64,000 nt of DNA from NCBI GenBank assembly GCA_033782935.1, contig JAWQEG010000412.1:857501-921500 (forward strand). Reading direction: 5' to 3'. This DNA comes from Petrolisthes cinctipes (taxonomy: Eukaryota; Arthropoda; Malacostraca; Decapoda; Porcellanidae). The notes beneath the pieces were generated by a model, which was not told the origin of the DNA, ran no database searches, and was given only the letters and a program-made list of their open reading frames with translations. Position numbers and translations under genes: made by a program. Shown here one piece after another: positions 27,452 to 41,800 of the stretch; position 1 is the first letter of the stretch; every line of letters begins with the position of its first letter.

Positions 27452-30400
27452 TTAGCATGTTTTTAGCCTATATTTTGAAAATATTCTAGCACTGTGTAGG
27501 CATGTACAGATTGCTTCTGGGACCCCAAAATATTGAATTTTCGGGTGTTTTGAGCCTGAATATGAGATATAAACGGGTACAGAAGATACATACACATATT
27601 GACTTTGGGCAACTAAAATATCGATTTTCAGCATGTTTTGGGCCTGTATTTTGAAAATACTCTAACACGGAGTAGGCATGTACAGATTGCTTCTGGGATC
27701 CCAAAATATTGAATTTTCGGGTGTTTTGAGCCTGAATTTGAGATATAAACGGGTACTGAAGATGCATGCACATATCGACTTTTGTGCACCTAAAAGATCG
27801 ATTTTCAGTATGTTTTGAGCATGTATTTTGAAAATACTCTAACACGGAGTAGGCATGTACAGATCGCTTCTGGGACCCCTAAATATCGAATTTTCGGGTG
27901 TTTTGGGACTGAATTTGAGATATCGACTTTTTGGCACCTAAAAGATCGATTTTTAGCATGTTTTTAGCCTATATTTTGAAAATATTCTAGCACTGTACAG
28001 ATTGCTTCTGGGACCCGAAAATATTGAATTTTCGGGTGTTTTGAGCCTGAATTTGAGATATAAACGGGTACAGAAGATGCATGCACATATCGACTTTTGG
28101 CACCTAAAAGATCGATTTTCAGTATGTTTTTGGCCTGCATTTTTAAAACACTCTAACACGGAGTAGGCATGTACAGATCGCTTCTGGGACCCCAAAATAT
28201 CGAATTTTCGGGTGTTTAGGGCCAGAATTTGAGATATAAACGGGTACAGAAGATGCATGCACATATCGACTTTTGGCACCTAAAAGATCGATTTTCAGTA
28301 TGTTTTTGGCCTGTATTTTAAAAATACTCTAACACGGAGTAGGCATGTACAGATACCTTCTGGGACCTCTAAATATCGAATTTTCGGGTGTTTTGGGACT
28401 GAATTTGAGATATCGATTTTTTGGCACCTAAAATGTCGATTTTTAGCATGTTTTTAGCCTATATCTTGAAAATATTCTAGCACTGTGTAGGCATGAACAG
28501 ATTGCTTCTGGGACCCCAAAATATTGAATTTTCGGGTGTTTTGAGCCTGAATTTGAGATATAAACTGGTACAGAAGATACATGCATATATTGACTTTGGG
28601 CATCTAAAATATCGATTTTCAGCATGTTTTGGGCCTGTATTTTGAAAATACTCTAACACTGAGTAAGCATGTACAGATTGCTTCTGGGACCCCAAAATAT
28701 TGAATTTTCGGGGGTTTTGAGCCTGAATTAGAGATATAAACGGGTACTGAAGATGCATGCACATATCGACTTTTGTGCACCTAAAAGATCGATTTTCAGT
28801 ATGTTTTGAGCATGTATTTTGAAAATACTCTAACACGGAGTAGGCATGTACAGATCGCTTCTGGGACCCCTAAATATCGAATTTTCGGGTGTTTTGGGAC
28901 TGAATTTGAGATATCGACTTTTTGGCACCTAAAAGATCGATTTTTAGCATGTTTTTAGCCTATATTTTGAAAATATTCTAGCGCTGAGTACAGATTGCTT
29001 CTGGGACCCCAAAATATTGAATTTTCGGGTGTTTTGAGCCTGAATTTGAGATATAAACGGGTACAGAAGATACATGCACATATTGACTTTGGGCACCAAA
29101 AATATCGATTTTCAGCATGTTTTGGGCCTGAATTTTGAAAATACTCTAACACGGAGTAGGCATGTACAGATCGCTTCTGGGACCCCAAAATATCGAATTT
29201 TCGGGTGTTTAGGGCCAGAATTAGATATGCACATATCGACTTTTGGGCACCTAAAAGATCGATTTTCAGTATATTTTTGGCCTGTATTTTGAAAATACTC
29301 TAACACGGAGTAGGCATGTACAGATCGCTTCTGGGACCCCAAAATATCGAATTTTCGGGTGTTTAGGGCCAGAATTAGATATGCACATATCGACTTTTGG
29401 GCACCTAAAAGATCGATTTTCAGTATGTTTTTGGCCTGTATTTTGAAAATACTCTAACACTGAGTAGGCATGTACAGATTGCTTCTGGGACCCCAAAATA
29501 TTGAATTTTCGGGTGTTTTGAGCCTGAATTTGAGATATAAACGGGTACTGAAGATGCATGCACATATCGACTTTTGTGCACCTAAAAGATCGATTTTCAT
29601 TATGTTTTGAGCATGTATTTTGAAAATACTCTAACACGGAGTAGGCATGTACAGATCGCTTCTGGGACCCCTAAATATCGAATTTTCGGGTGTTTTGGGA
29701 CTGAATTTGAGATATCGACTTTTTGGCACCTAAAAGATCGATTTTTAGCATGTTTTTAGCCTATATTTTGAAAATATTCTAGCACTGAGTAGGCATGTAC
29801 AGATTGCTTCTGGGACCCCAAAATATTGAATTTTCGGGTGTTTTGAGCCTGAATTTGAGATATAAACGGGTACAGAAGATACATGCACATATTGACTTTG
29901 GGCACCAAAAATATCGATTTTCAGCATGTTTTGGGCCTGAATTTTGAAAATACTCTAACACGGAGTAGGCATGTACAGATCGCTTCTGGGACCCCAAAAT
30001 ATCGAATTTTCGGGTGTTTAGGGCCAGAATTAGATATGCACATATCGACTTTTGGGCACCTAAAAGATCGATTTTCAGTATATTTTTGGCCTGTATTTTG
30101 AAAATACTCTAACACGGAGTAGGCATGTACAGATCGCTTCTGGGACCCCAAAATATCGAATTTTCGGGTGTTTAGGGCCAGAATTAGATATGCATATATC
30201 GACTTTTGGGCACCTAAAAGATCGATTTTCAGTATGTTTTTGGCCTGTATTTTGAAAATACTCTAACACTGAGTAGGCATGTACAGATTGCTTCTGGGAC
30301 CCCAAAATATTGAATTTTCGGGTGTTTTGAGCCTGAATTTGAGATATAAACGGGTACTGAAGATGCATGCACATATCGACTTTTGTGCACCTAAAAGATC

Positions 30401-33057
30401 GATTTTCATTATGTTTTGAGCATGTATTTTGAAAATACTCTAACACGGAGTAGGCATGTACAGATCGCTTCTGGGACCCCTAAATATCGAATTTTCGGGT
30501 GTTTTGGGACTGAATTTGAGATATCGACTTTTTGGCACCTAAAAGATCGATTTTTAGCATGTTTTTAGCCTATATTTTGAAAATATTCTAGCACTGAGTA
30601 GGCATGTACAGATTGCTTCTGGGACCCCAAAATATTGAATTTTCGGGTGTTTTGAGCCTGAATTTGAGATATAAACGGGTACAGAAGATACATGCACATA
30701 TTGACTTTGGGCACCAAAAATATCGATTTTTAGCATGTTTTGGGCCTGAATTTTGAAAATACTCTAACACTGAGTAGGCATGTACAGATTGCTTCTGGGA
30801 CCCCAAAATATTGAATTTTCGGGTGTTTTGAGCCTGAATTTGAGATATAAGCAGGTACTGAAGATGCATGCACATATCGACTTTTGTGCACCTAAAAGAT
30901 CGATTTTCATTATGTTTTGAGCATGTATTTTGAAAATACTCTAACACGGAGTAGGCATGTACAGATCGCTTCTGGGACCCCTAAATATCGAATTTTCGGG
31001 TGTTTTGGGACTGAATTTGAGATATTGACTTTTTGGCATATAAAAGATCGATTTTTAGCATGTTTTTAGCCTATATTTTGAAAATATTCTAGCACTGAGT
31101 AGGCATGTACAGATTGCTTCTGGGACCCCAAAATATTGAATTTTCGGGTGTTTTGAGCCTGAATTTGAGATATAAACGGGTACAGAAGATACATGCACAT
31201 ATTGACTTTGGGAATCTAAAATATTGATTTTCAGCATGTTTTGGGCCTGAAATTGGAAATACTCTAACACGGAGTAGGCATGTACAGATCGCTTCTGGGA
31301 CCCCAAAATATCGAATTTTCGGGTGTTTAGGGCCAGAATTTGAGATATAAACGGGTACTGAAGATGCATGCACATATCGACTTTTGTGCACCTAAAAGAT
31401 CGATTTTCAGTATGTTTTGAGCATGTATTTTGAAAATACTCTAACACGGAGTAGGCATGTACAGATCGCTTCTGGGACCCCTAAATATCGAATTTTCGGG
31501 TGTTTAGAGCCTGAACTTGAGATATAAACAGGTACTGAAGATGCATGCACATATCGACTTTTGTGCACCTAAAAGATCGATTTTCAGTATGTTTTGAGCA
31601 TGTATTTTGAAAATACTCTAACACGGAGTAGGCATGTACAGATCGCTTCTGAGACCCCTAAATATCGAATTTTCGGGTGTTTTGGGACTGAATTTGAGAT
31701 ATTGACTTTTTGGCACATAAAAGATCGATTTTTAGCATGTTTTTAGCCTATATTTTGAAAATATTCTAGCACTGAGTAGGCATGTACAGATTGCTTCTGG
31801 GACCCCAAAATATTGAATTTTCGGGTGTTTTGAGCCTGAATTTGAGATATAAACGGGTACAGAAGATACATGCACATATTGACTTTGGGCACCAAAAATA
31901 TCGATTTTCAGCATGTTTTGGGCCTGAATTTTGAAAATACTCTAACACGGAGTAGGCATGTACAGATCGCTTCTGGGACCCCAAAATATCGAATTTTCGG
32001 GTGTTTAGGGCCAGAATTTGAGATATAAACGGGTACAGAAGATGCATGCACATATCGACTTTTGGGCACCTAAAAGATCGATTTTCAGTATGTTTTTGGC
32101 CTGTATTTTGAAAATACTCTAACACGGAGTAGACATGTACAGATACCTTCTGGGACCTCTATATATCGAATTTTAGGGTGTTTTAGGACTGAATTTGATA
32201 TATCGATTTTTTGGCACCTAAAATGTCGATTTTTAGCATGTTTTTAGCCTATATTTTGAAAATATTCTAGCACTGTGTAGGCATGTACAGATTGCTTCTG
32301 GGACCCCAAAATATTGAATTTTCGTGTGTTTTGAGCCTGAATTTGAGATATAAACGGGTACAGAAGATACATGCACATATTGACTTTGGGCACCTAAAAG
32401 ATCGATTTTCAGCATGTTTTGGGCCTGAATTTTGAAAATACTCTAACACGGAGTAGGCATGTACAGATACCTTCTGGGACCACTAAATATCGAATTTTAG
32501 GGTGTTTTGGGACTGAATTTGAGATATCGATTTTTTGGCACCTAAAAGATCGATTTTTAGCATGTTTTTAGCCTATATTTTGAAAATATTCTAGCACTGA
32601 GTAGGCATGTACAGATTGCTTCTGGGACCCCAAAATATTGAATTTTCGGGTGTTTTGAGCCTGAATTTGAGATATAAACGGGTACAGAAGATACATGCAC
32701 ATATTGACTTTGGGCACCAAAAATATCGATTTCCAGCATGTTTTGGGCCTGAATTTTGAAAATACTCTAACACGGAGTAGGCATGTACAGATCGCTTCTG
32801 GGACCCCAAAATATCGAATTTTCGGGTGTTTAGCGCCAGAATTTGAGATATAAACGGGTACAGAAGATGCATGCACATATCGACTTTTGAGCACCTAAAA
32901 GATCGATTTTCAGTATGTTTTTGGCCTGTATTTTGAAAATACTCTAATACGGAATAGGCATGTACAGATACCTTCTGGGACCTCTAAATATCGAATTTTC
33001 GGGTGTTTTGGGACTGAATTTGAGATATCGATTTTTTGGAACCTAAAATGTCGATTT
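27452..33057 (+). repeat. Super-unit 2 of a tandem block duplication (5606 bp)
   Basis: Immediately follows super-unit 1. The lag between matching points changes in steps: 5121 bp up to about 29.8 kb, 5930 after an internal 809-bp duplication, 5429 after loss of one 501-bp trimer (the unit near 25125-25625 has no counterpart), and 5606 after gain of one 177-bp monomer near 31.5-31.68 kb. The arithmetic closes exactly: 5121 + 809 - 501 + 177 = 5606. This gives a readable history of unequal exchange after the block duplication. Confidence 0.88.
29000..30617 (+). repeat. Tandem 809-bp duplication inside super-unit 2
   Basis: Two adjacent 809-bp units, roughly 29000-29808 and 29809-30617, each contain a long M1b, two 154-bp-class monomers, an M2a and an M3a. 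Lag 809 is seen for the GAATTAGATATGC marks (29221/30030 and 29375/30185) and for the M1 starts at 29745/30554. One copy has TGCATATATCG where the other has TGCACATATCG (about 30190). The event is absent from super-unit 1, so it is younger than the 5.1-kb duplication. Confidence 0.85.
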
Positions 33058-35383
33058 TTAGCATGTTTTTAGCCTATATTTTGAAAATATTCTAGCACTG
33101 TGTAGGCATGTACAGATTGTTTCTGGGACCCCAAAATATTGAATTTTCGGGTGTTTTGAGCCTGAAATTGAGATATAAACGGGTACAGAAGATACATGCA
33201 CATATTGACTTTGGGCATCTAAAATATCGATTTTCAGCATGTTTTGGGCCTGTATTTTGAAAATACTCTAACACTGAGTAGGCATGTACAGATTGCTTCT
33301 GGGACCCCAAAATATTGAATTTTCGGGTGTTTTGAGCCTGAATTTGAGATATAAACGGGTACTGAAGATGCATGCACATATCGACCTTTGTGCACCTAAA
33401 AGATCGATTTTCAGTATGTTTTGAGCATTTATTTTGAAAATACTCTAACACGGAGTAGGCATGTACAGATCGCTTCTGGGACCCCTAAATATTGAATTTT
33501 CGGGTGTTTTGGGACTGAATTTGAGATATCGACTTTTTGGCACATAAAAGATCGATTTTTAGCATGTTTTTAGCCTATATTTTGAAAATATTCTAGCACT
33601 GAGTAGGCATGTACAGATTGCTTCTGGGACCCCAAAATATTGAATTTTCGGGTGTTTTGAGCCTGAATTTGTGATATAAACGGGTACAGAAGATACATGC
33701 ACATATTGACTTTGGGCACCAAAAATATCGATTTTCAGCATGTTTTGGGCCTGAATTTTGAAAATACTCTAACACGGAGTGCCTGTACAGATCGCTTTTG
33801 GGACCCCAAAATAACGAATTTTCGGGTGTTTAGGGCCAGATTTTGAGATATAAACGGGTACAGAAGATGCATGCACATATCGACTTTTGGGCACCTAAAA
33901 GATCGATTTTCAGTATGTTTTTGGCCTGTATTTTGAAAATACTCTAACACGGAGTAGGCATGTACAAATACCTTCTGGGACCTCTAAATATCGAATTTTA
34001 TGGTGTTTTGGGACTGAATTTGATATATCGATTTTTTGACACCTAAAATGTCGATTTTTAGCATGTTTTTAGCCTATATTTTGAAAATATTCTAGCACGG
34101 TGTAGGCATGTACAGATTGCTTCTGGGACCCCAAAATATTGAATTTTCGGGTGTTTTGAGCCTGAATTTGAGATATAAATGGGTACAGAAGATACATGCA
34201 CATATTGACTTTGGGCATCTAAAATATCGATTTTCAGCATGTTTTTGGCCTGTATTTTGAAAATACTCTAACACGGAGTAGGCATGTACAGATCGCTTCT
34301 GGGACCCCTAAATATCGAATTTTCGGGTGTTTTGGGACTGAATTTGAGATATCGACTTTTTGGCACCTAAAAGATCGATTTTTAGCATGTTTTTAGCCTA
34401 TATTTTGAAAATATTCTAGCACTGAGTAGGCATGTACAGATTGCTTCTGGGACCCCAAAATATTGAATTTTCGGGTGTTTTGAGCCTGAATTTGAGATAT
34501 AAACGGGTACAGAAGATACATGCACATATTGACTTTGGGTACCAAAAATATCGATTTTCAGCATGTTTTGGGCCTGAATTTTGAAAATACTCTAACACGG
34601 AGTAGGCATGTACAGATCGCCTCTGGGACCCCAAAATATCGAATTTTCGGGTGTTTAGGGCCAGAATTTGAGATATAAACGGGTACAGAAGATGCATGCA
34701 CATATCGACTTTTGGGCACCTAAAAGATCGATTTTCAGTATGTTTTTGGCCTGTATTTTGAAAATACTCTAACACGGAGTAGGCATGTACAGATACCTTC
34801 TGGGACCTCTAAATATCGAATTTTCGGGTGTTTTGGGACTGAATTTGAGATATCGATTTTTTGGCACCTAAAATGTCGATTTTTAGCATGTTTTTAGCCT
34901 ATATTTTGAAAATATTCTAGCACTGTGTAGGCATGTACAGATTGCTTCTGGGACCCCAAAATATTGAATTTTTGGGTGTTTTGAGCCTGAATTTGAGATA
35001 TAAACGGGTACAGAAGATACATGCACATATTGACTTTTGGCATCTAAAATATCGATTTTCAGCATGTTTTGGGCCTGTATTTTGAAAATACTCTAACACT
35101 GAGTAGGCATGTACAGATTGCTTCTGGGACCTCAAAATATTGAATTTTCGGGTGTTTTGAGCCTGAATTTGAGATATAAACGGGTACTGAAGATGCATAC
35201 ACATATCGACTTTTGTGCACCTAAAAGATCGATTTTCAGTATGTTTTGAGCATGTATTTTGAAAATACTCTAACACGGAGTAGGCATGTACAGATCGCTT
35301 TTGGGACACCTAAATATCGAATTTTCTGGTGTTTTGGGACTGAATTTGAGATATCGACTTTTTGGCACCTAAAAGATCGATTT

Positions 35384-35880
35384 TTAGCATGTTTTTAGGC
35401 TATATTTTGAAAATATTCTAGCACTGAGTAGGCATGTACAGATTGCTTCTGGGACCCCAAAATATTGATTTTTCGGGTGTTTTGAGCCTGAATTTGAGAT
35501 ATAAACGGGTACAGAAGATGCATGCACAAATCGACTTTTGGGCACCTAAAATATCGATTTTGAGCATGTTTTGATCCTATATTTTGAAAACATTCTTGCA
35601 CTGAGTTGGCATGTACAAATCGCTTCTGGGACCCCTAAATATCGAATTTTCGGGTGTTTTGGGACTGAATTTGAGATATCGACTTTTTGGCACCTAAAAG
35701 ATCGATTTTTAGCATGTTTTTAGCCTATGTTTTGAAAATACTCTAACAAGGAGTAGGCATGTACAGATCGCTTCTGGGACCCTTAAATATCGAATTTTCG
35801 GGTGTTTTGGGACTGAATTTGAGATATCGACTTTTTGGCACCTAAAAGATCGATTTTTAGCATGTTTTTAGCCTATATTT
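35384..35880 (+). repeat. Irregular spot with a diverged monomer and two tandem short monomers
   Basis: The monomer around 35500-35610 carries several changes seen nowhere else together: CACAAATCGAC, ATCGATTTTGAGCATG, TTTTGATCCTATATTTTG, GAAAACATTCTTGCAC and GAGTTGGCATGTACAAATCGC. Two short monomers then follow in tandem (about 35615-35880), the second with TATGTTTTGAAAATAC and ACAAGGAGTAGG. This breaks the long-long-short rule and is the most divergent stretch I noticed in the interior. Confidence 0.7.
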
Positions 35881-38800
35881 TGAAAATATTCTAGCACTGA
35901 GTAGGCATGTACAGATTGCTTCTGGGACCCCAAAATATTGAATTTTCGGGTGTTTTGAGCCTGAATTTGAGATATAAACGGGCACTGAAGATACATGCAC
36001 ATATCGACTTTTGTGCACCTAAAAGATCGATTTTCGGTATGTTTTGAGCATGTATTTTGAAAATACTCTAACACGGAGTAGGCATGTACAGATTGCTTCT
36101 GGGACCCTTAAATATCGAATTTTTGGGTGTTTTGGGACTGAATTTGAGATATAAACGGGTACAGAAGATGCATGCACATATCGACTTTTGGGCACCTAAA
36201 AGATCGATTTTCAGTATGTTTTTGGCCTGTATTTTGAAAATACTCTAACACGGAGTAGGCATGTACAGATACCTTCTGGGACCTCTAAATATCGAATTTT
36301 CGGGTGTTTTGGGACTGAATTTGAGATATCGATTTTTTGGCACCTAAAATGTCGATTTTTAGCATGTTTTTAGCCTATATTTTGAAAATATTCTAGCACT
36401 GTGTAGGCATGTACAGATTGCTTATGGGACCCCAAAATATTGAATTTTCGGGTGTTTTGAGCCTGAATTTGAGATATAAACGGGTACAGAAGATACATGC
36501 ACATATTGACTTTGGGCATCTAAAATATCGATTTTCAGCATGTTTTGGGCCTGTATTTTGAAAATACTCTAACATTTAGTAGGCATGTACAGATTGCTTC
36601 TGGGACCCCAAAATATTGAATTTTCGGGTGTTTTGAGCCTGAATTTGAGATATAAACGGGTACTGAAGATGCATGCACATATCGACTTTTGTGCACATAA
36701 AGTTCGATTTTCAGTATGTTTTGAGCATGTATTTTGAAAATTCTCTAACACGGAGTAGGCATGTACAGATCGCTTCTGGGACCCCTAAATATCGAATTTT
36801 CGGGTGTTTTGGGACTGAATTTGAGATATCGACTTTTTGGCACCTAAAAGATCGATTTTTAGCATGTTTTTAGCCTATATTTTGAAAATATTCTAGCACT
36901 GTGTAGGCATGTACAGATTGCTTCTGGGACCCCAAAATATTGAATTTTCGGGTGTTTTGAGCCTGAATTTGAGATATAAACGGGTACAGAAGATACATGC
37001 ACATATTGACTTTGGGCATCTAAAATATCGATTTTCAGCATGTTTTGGGCCTGTATTTTGAAAATACTCTAACACTGAGTAGGCATGTACAGATTGCTTC
37101 TGGGACCCCAAAATATTGAATTTTCGGGTGTTTTGAGCCTGAATTTGAGATATAAACAGGTACTGAAGATGCATGCACATATCGACTTTTGTGCACCTAA
37201 AAGATCGATTTTCAGTATGTTTTGAGCATGTATTTTGAAAATACTCTAACACGGAGTAGGCATGTACAGATCGCTTCTGGGACCCCTAAATATCGAATTT
37301 TCGGGTGTTTTGGGACTGAATTTGAGATATTGACTTTTTGGCACATAAAAGATCGATTTTTAGCATGTTTTTAGCCTATATTTTGAAAATATTCTAGCAC
37401 TGAGTAGGCATGTACAGATTGCTTCTGGGACCCCAAAATATTGAATTTTCGGGTGTTTTGAGCCTGAATTTGAGATATAAACGGGTACAGAAGATACATG
37501 CACATATTGACTTTGGGCACCAAAAATATCGATTTTCAGCATGTTTTGGGCCTGAATTTTGAAAATACTCTAACACGGAGTAGGCATGTACAGATTGCTT
37601 CTGGGACCCCAAAATATCGAATTTTCGGGTGTTTAGGGCCAGAATTTGAGATATAAACGGGTACTGAAGATGCATGCACATATCGACTTTTGGGCACCTA
37701 AAAGATCGATTTTCAGTATGTTTTTGGCCTGTATTTTGAAAATACTCTAACACGGAGTAGACATGTACAGATACCTTCTGGGACCTCTATATATCGAATT
37801 TTAGGGTGTTTTGGGACTGAATTTGATATATCGATTTTTTGGCACCTAAAATGTCGATTTTTAGCATGTTTTTCGCGTATATTTTGAAAATATTCTAGCA
37901 CTGTGTAGGCATGTACAGATTGCTTCTGGGACCCCAAAATATTGAATTTTCGGGTGTTTTGAGCCTGAATTTGAGATATAAACGGGTACAGAAGATACAT
38001 GCACATATTGACTTTGGGCACCTAAAAGATCGATTTTCAGCATGTTTTGGGCCTGAATTTTGAAAATACTCTAACACGGAGTAGGCATGTACAGATACCT
38101 TCTGGGACCTCTAAATATCGAATTTTCGGGTGTTTTGGGACTGAATTTGAGATATCGATTTTTTGGCACATAAAAGATCGATTTTTAGCATGTTTTTAGC
38201 CTATATTTTGAAAATATTCTAGCACTGAGTAGGCATGTACAGATTGCTTCTGGGACCCCAAAATATTGAATTTTCGGGTGTTTTGAGCCTGAATTTGAGA
38301 TATAAACGGGTACAGAAGATACATGCACATATTGACTTTGGGCACCAAAAATATCGATTTCGAGCATGTTTTGGGCCTGAATTTTGAAAATACTCTAACA
38401 CGGAGTAGGCATGTACAGATTGCTTCTGGGACCCCAAAATATTGAATTTTCGGGTGTTTTGAGTCTGAATTTGAGATATAAACGGGTACTGAAGATGCAT
38501 GCACATATCGACTTTTGTGCACCTAAAAGATCGATTTTCAGTATGTTTTGAGCATTTATTTTGAAAATACTCTAACACGGAGTAGGCATGTACAGATCGC
38601 TTCTGGGACCCCTAAATATTGAATTTTCGGGTGTTTTGGGACTGAATTTGAGATATCGACTTTTTGGCACCTAAAAGATCGATTTTTAGCATGTTTTTAG
38701 CCTATATTTTGAAAATATTCTAGCACTGAGTAGGCATGTACAGATTGATTCTGGGACCCCAAAATATTGAATTTTCGGGTGTTTTGAGCCTGAATTTGTG

Positions 38801-41800
38801 ATATAAACGGGTACAGAAGATACATGCACATATTGACTTTGGGCACCAAAAATATCGATTTTAAGCATGTTTTGGGCCTGAATTTTGAAAATACTCTAAC
38901 ACGGAGTGCCTGTACAGATCGCTTCTGGGACCCCAAAATAACGAATTTTCGGGTGTTTAGGGCCAGAATTTGAGATATAAACGGGTACAGAAGATGCATG
39001 CACATATCGACTTTTGGGCACCTAAAAGATCGATTTTCAGTATGTTTTTGGCCTGTATTTTGAAAATACTCTAACACGGAGTAGGCATGTACAGATACCT
39101 TCTGGGACCTCTAAATATCGAATTTTCGGGTGTTTTGGGACTGAATTTGAGATATCGATTTTTTGGCACCTAAAAGACCGATTTTTAGCATGTTTTTAGC
39201 CAATATTTTGAAAATATTCTAGCACTGTGTAGGCATCTACAGATTGCTTCTGGGACCCCAAAATATTGAATTTTCGGGTGTTTTGAGCCTGAATTTGAGA
39301 TATAAACGGGTACAGAAGATACATGCACATATTGACTTTGGGCATCTAAAATATCGATTTTCAGCATGTTTTGGGCCTGTATTTTGAAAATACTCTAACA
39401 CGGAGTAGGCATGTACAGATCGCTTCTGGGACCCTTAAATATCGAATTTTCGGGTGTTTTGGGACTGAATTTGAGATATCGACTTTTTGGCACCTAAAAG
39501 ATCGATTTTTAGCATGTTTTTAGCCTATATTTTGAAAATATTCTAGCACTGAGTAGGCATGTACAGATTGCTTCTGGGACCCGAAAATATTGAATTTTCG
39601 GGTGTTTTGAGCCTGAATTTGAGATATAAACGGGTACAGAAGATACATGCACATATTGACTTTGGGCACCAAAAATATCGATTTTCAGCATGTTTTGGGC
39701 CTGAATTTTGAAAATACTCTAACACGGAGTAGGCATGTACAGATCGCTTCAGGGACCCCAAAATATCGAATTTTCGGGTGTTTAGGGCCAGAATTTGAGA
39801 TATAAACGGGTACAGAAGATGCATGCACATATCGACTTTTGGGCACCTAAAAGATCGATTTTCAGTATGTTTTTGGCCTGTATTTTGAAAATACTCTAAC
39901 ACGGAGTAAGCATGTACAGATACCTTCTGGGACCTCTAAATATCGAATTTTCGGGTGTTTTGGGACTGAATTTGAGATATCGATTTTTTGGCACCTAAAA
40001 TGTCGATTTTTAGCATGTTTTTAGCCTATATTTTAAAAATATTCTAGCACTGTGTAGGCATGTACAGATTGCTTCTGGGACCCCAAAATATTGAATTTTC
40101 GGGTGTTTTGAGCCTGAATTTGAGATATAAACGGGTACAGAAGATACATGCACATGTTGACTTTGGGCATCTAAAATATCGATTTTCAGCATGTTTTGGG
40201 CCTGTATTTTGAAAATACTCTAACACTGAGTAGGCATGTACAGATCGCTTCTGGGACCCCTAAATATCGAATTTTCGGGTGTTTTGGGACTGAATTTGAG
40301 ATATCGACTTTTTGGCACCTAAAAGATCGATATTTAGCATGTTTTTAGCCTATATTTTGAAAATATTCTAGCACTGAGTAGGCATGTACTGATTGCTTCT
40401 GGGACCCCAAAATATTGAATTTTCGGGTGTTTTGAGCCTAAATTTGTGATATAAACGGGTACAGAAGATACATGCACATATTGACTTTGGGCACCAAAAA
40501 TATCGATTTTCAGCATGTTTTTGGCCTGAATTTTGAAAATACTCTAACACGGAGTAGGCATGTACAGATCGCTTCTGGGACCCCAAAATATCGAATTTTC
40601 GGGTGTTTAGGGCCAGAATTTGAGATATAAACGGGTACTGAAGATGCATGCACATATCGACTTTTTGGCACCTAAAAGATCGATTTTCAGTATGTTTTTG
40701 GCCTGTATTTTGAAAATACTCTAACACGGAGTAGGCATTTACAGATACCTTCTAGGACCCCTAAATATCGAATTTTCGGGTGTTTTGGGACTGAATTTGA
40801 GATATCGACTTTTTGGCACCTAAAAGATCGATTTTTAGCATGTTTTTAGCCTATATTTTGAAAATATTCTAGCACTGTACAGATTGCTTCTGGGACCCCA
40901 AAATATTGAATTTTCGGGTGTTTTGAGCCTGAATTTGAGATATAAACGGGTACAGAAGATACATGCACATATTGACTTTGGGCATCTAAAATATCGATTT
41001 TCAGCATGTTTTGGGCCTGTATTTTGAAAATACTCTAACACTGAGTAGGCATGTACAGATTGCTTCTGGGACCCCAAAATATTGAATTTTCGGGTGTTTT
41101 GAGCCTGAATTTGAGATATAAACGGGTACTGAAGATGCATGCACATATCGACTTTTGTGCACCTAAAAGATCGATTTTCATTATGTTTTGAGCATGTATT
41201 TTGAAAATACTCTAACACGGAGTAGGCATGTACAGATACCTTCTGGGACCTCTAAATATCGAATTTTCGGGTGTTTTGGGACTGAATTTGAGATATCGAT
41301 TTTTTGGCACCTAAAATGTCGATTTTTAGCATGTTTTTAGCCTATATTTTGAAAATATTCTAGTACTGAGTAGGCATGTACAGATTGCTTCTGGGACCCC
41401 AAAATATTGAATTTTCGGGTGTTTTGAGCCTAAATTTGTGATATAAACGGGTACAGAAGATACATGCACATATTGACTTTGGGCACCAAAAATATCGATT
41501 TTCAGCATGTTTTGGGCCTGAATTTTGAAAATACTCTAACACGGAGTAGGCATGTACAGATCGCTTCTGGGACCCCAAAATATCGAATTTTCGGGTGTTT
41601 AGGGCCAGAATTTGAGATATAAACGGGTACAGAAGATGCATGCACATATCGACTTTTTGGCACCTAAAAGATCGATTTTCAGTATGTTTTTATCCTGTAT
41701 TTTGAAAATACTCTAACACAGAGTAGGCATTTACAGATACCTTCTGGGACCTCTAAATATCGAATTTTCGGGTGTTTTGGGACTGAATTTGAGATATCGA

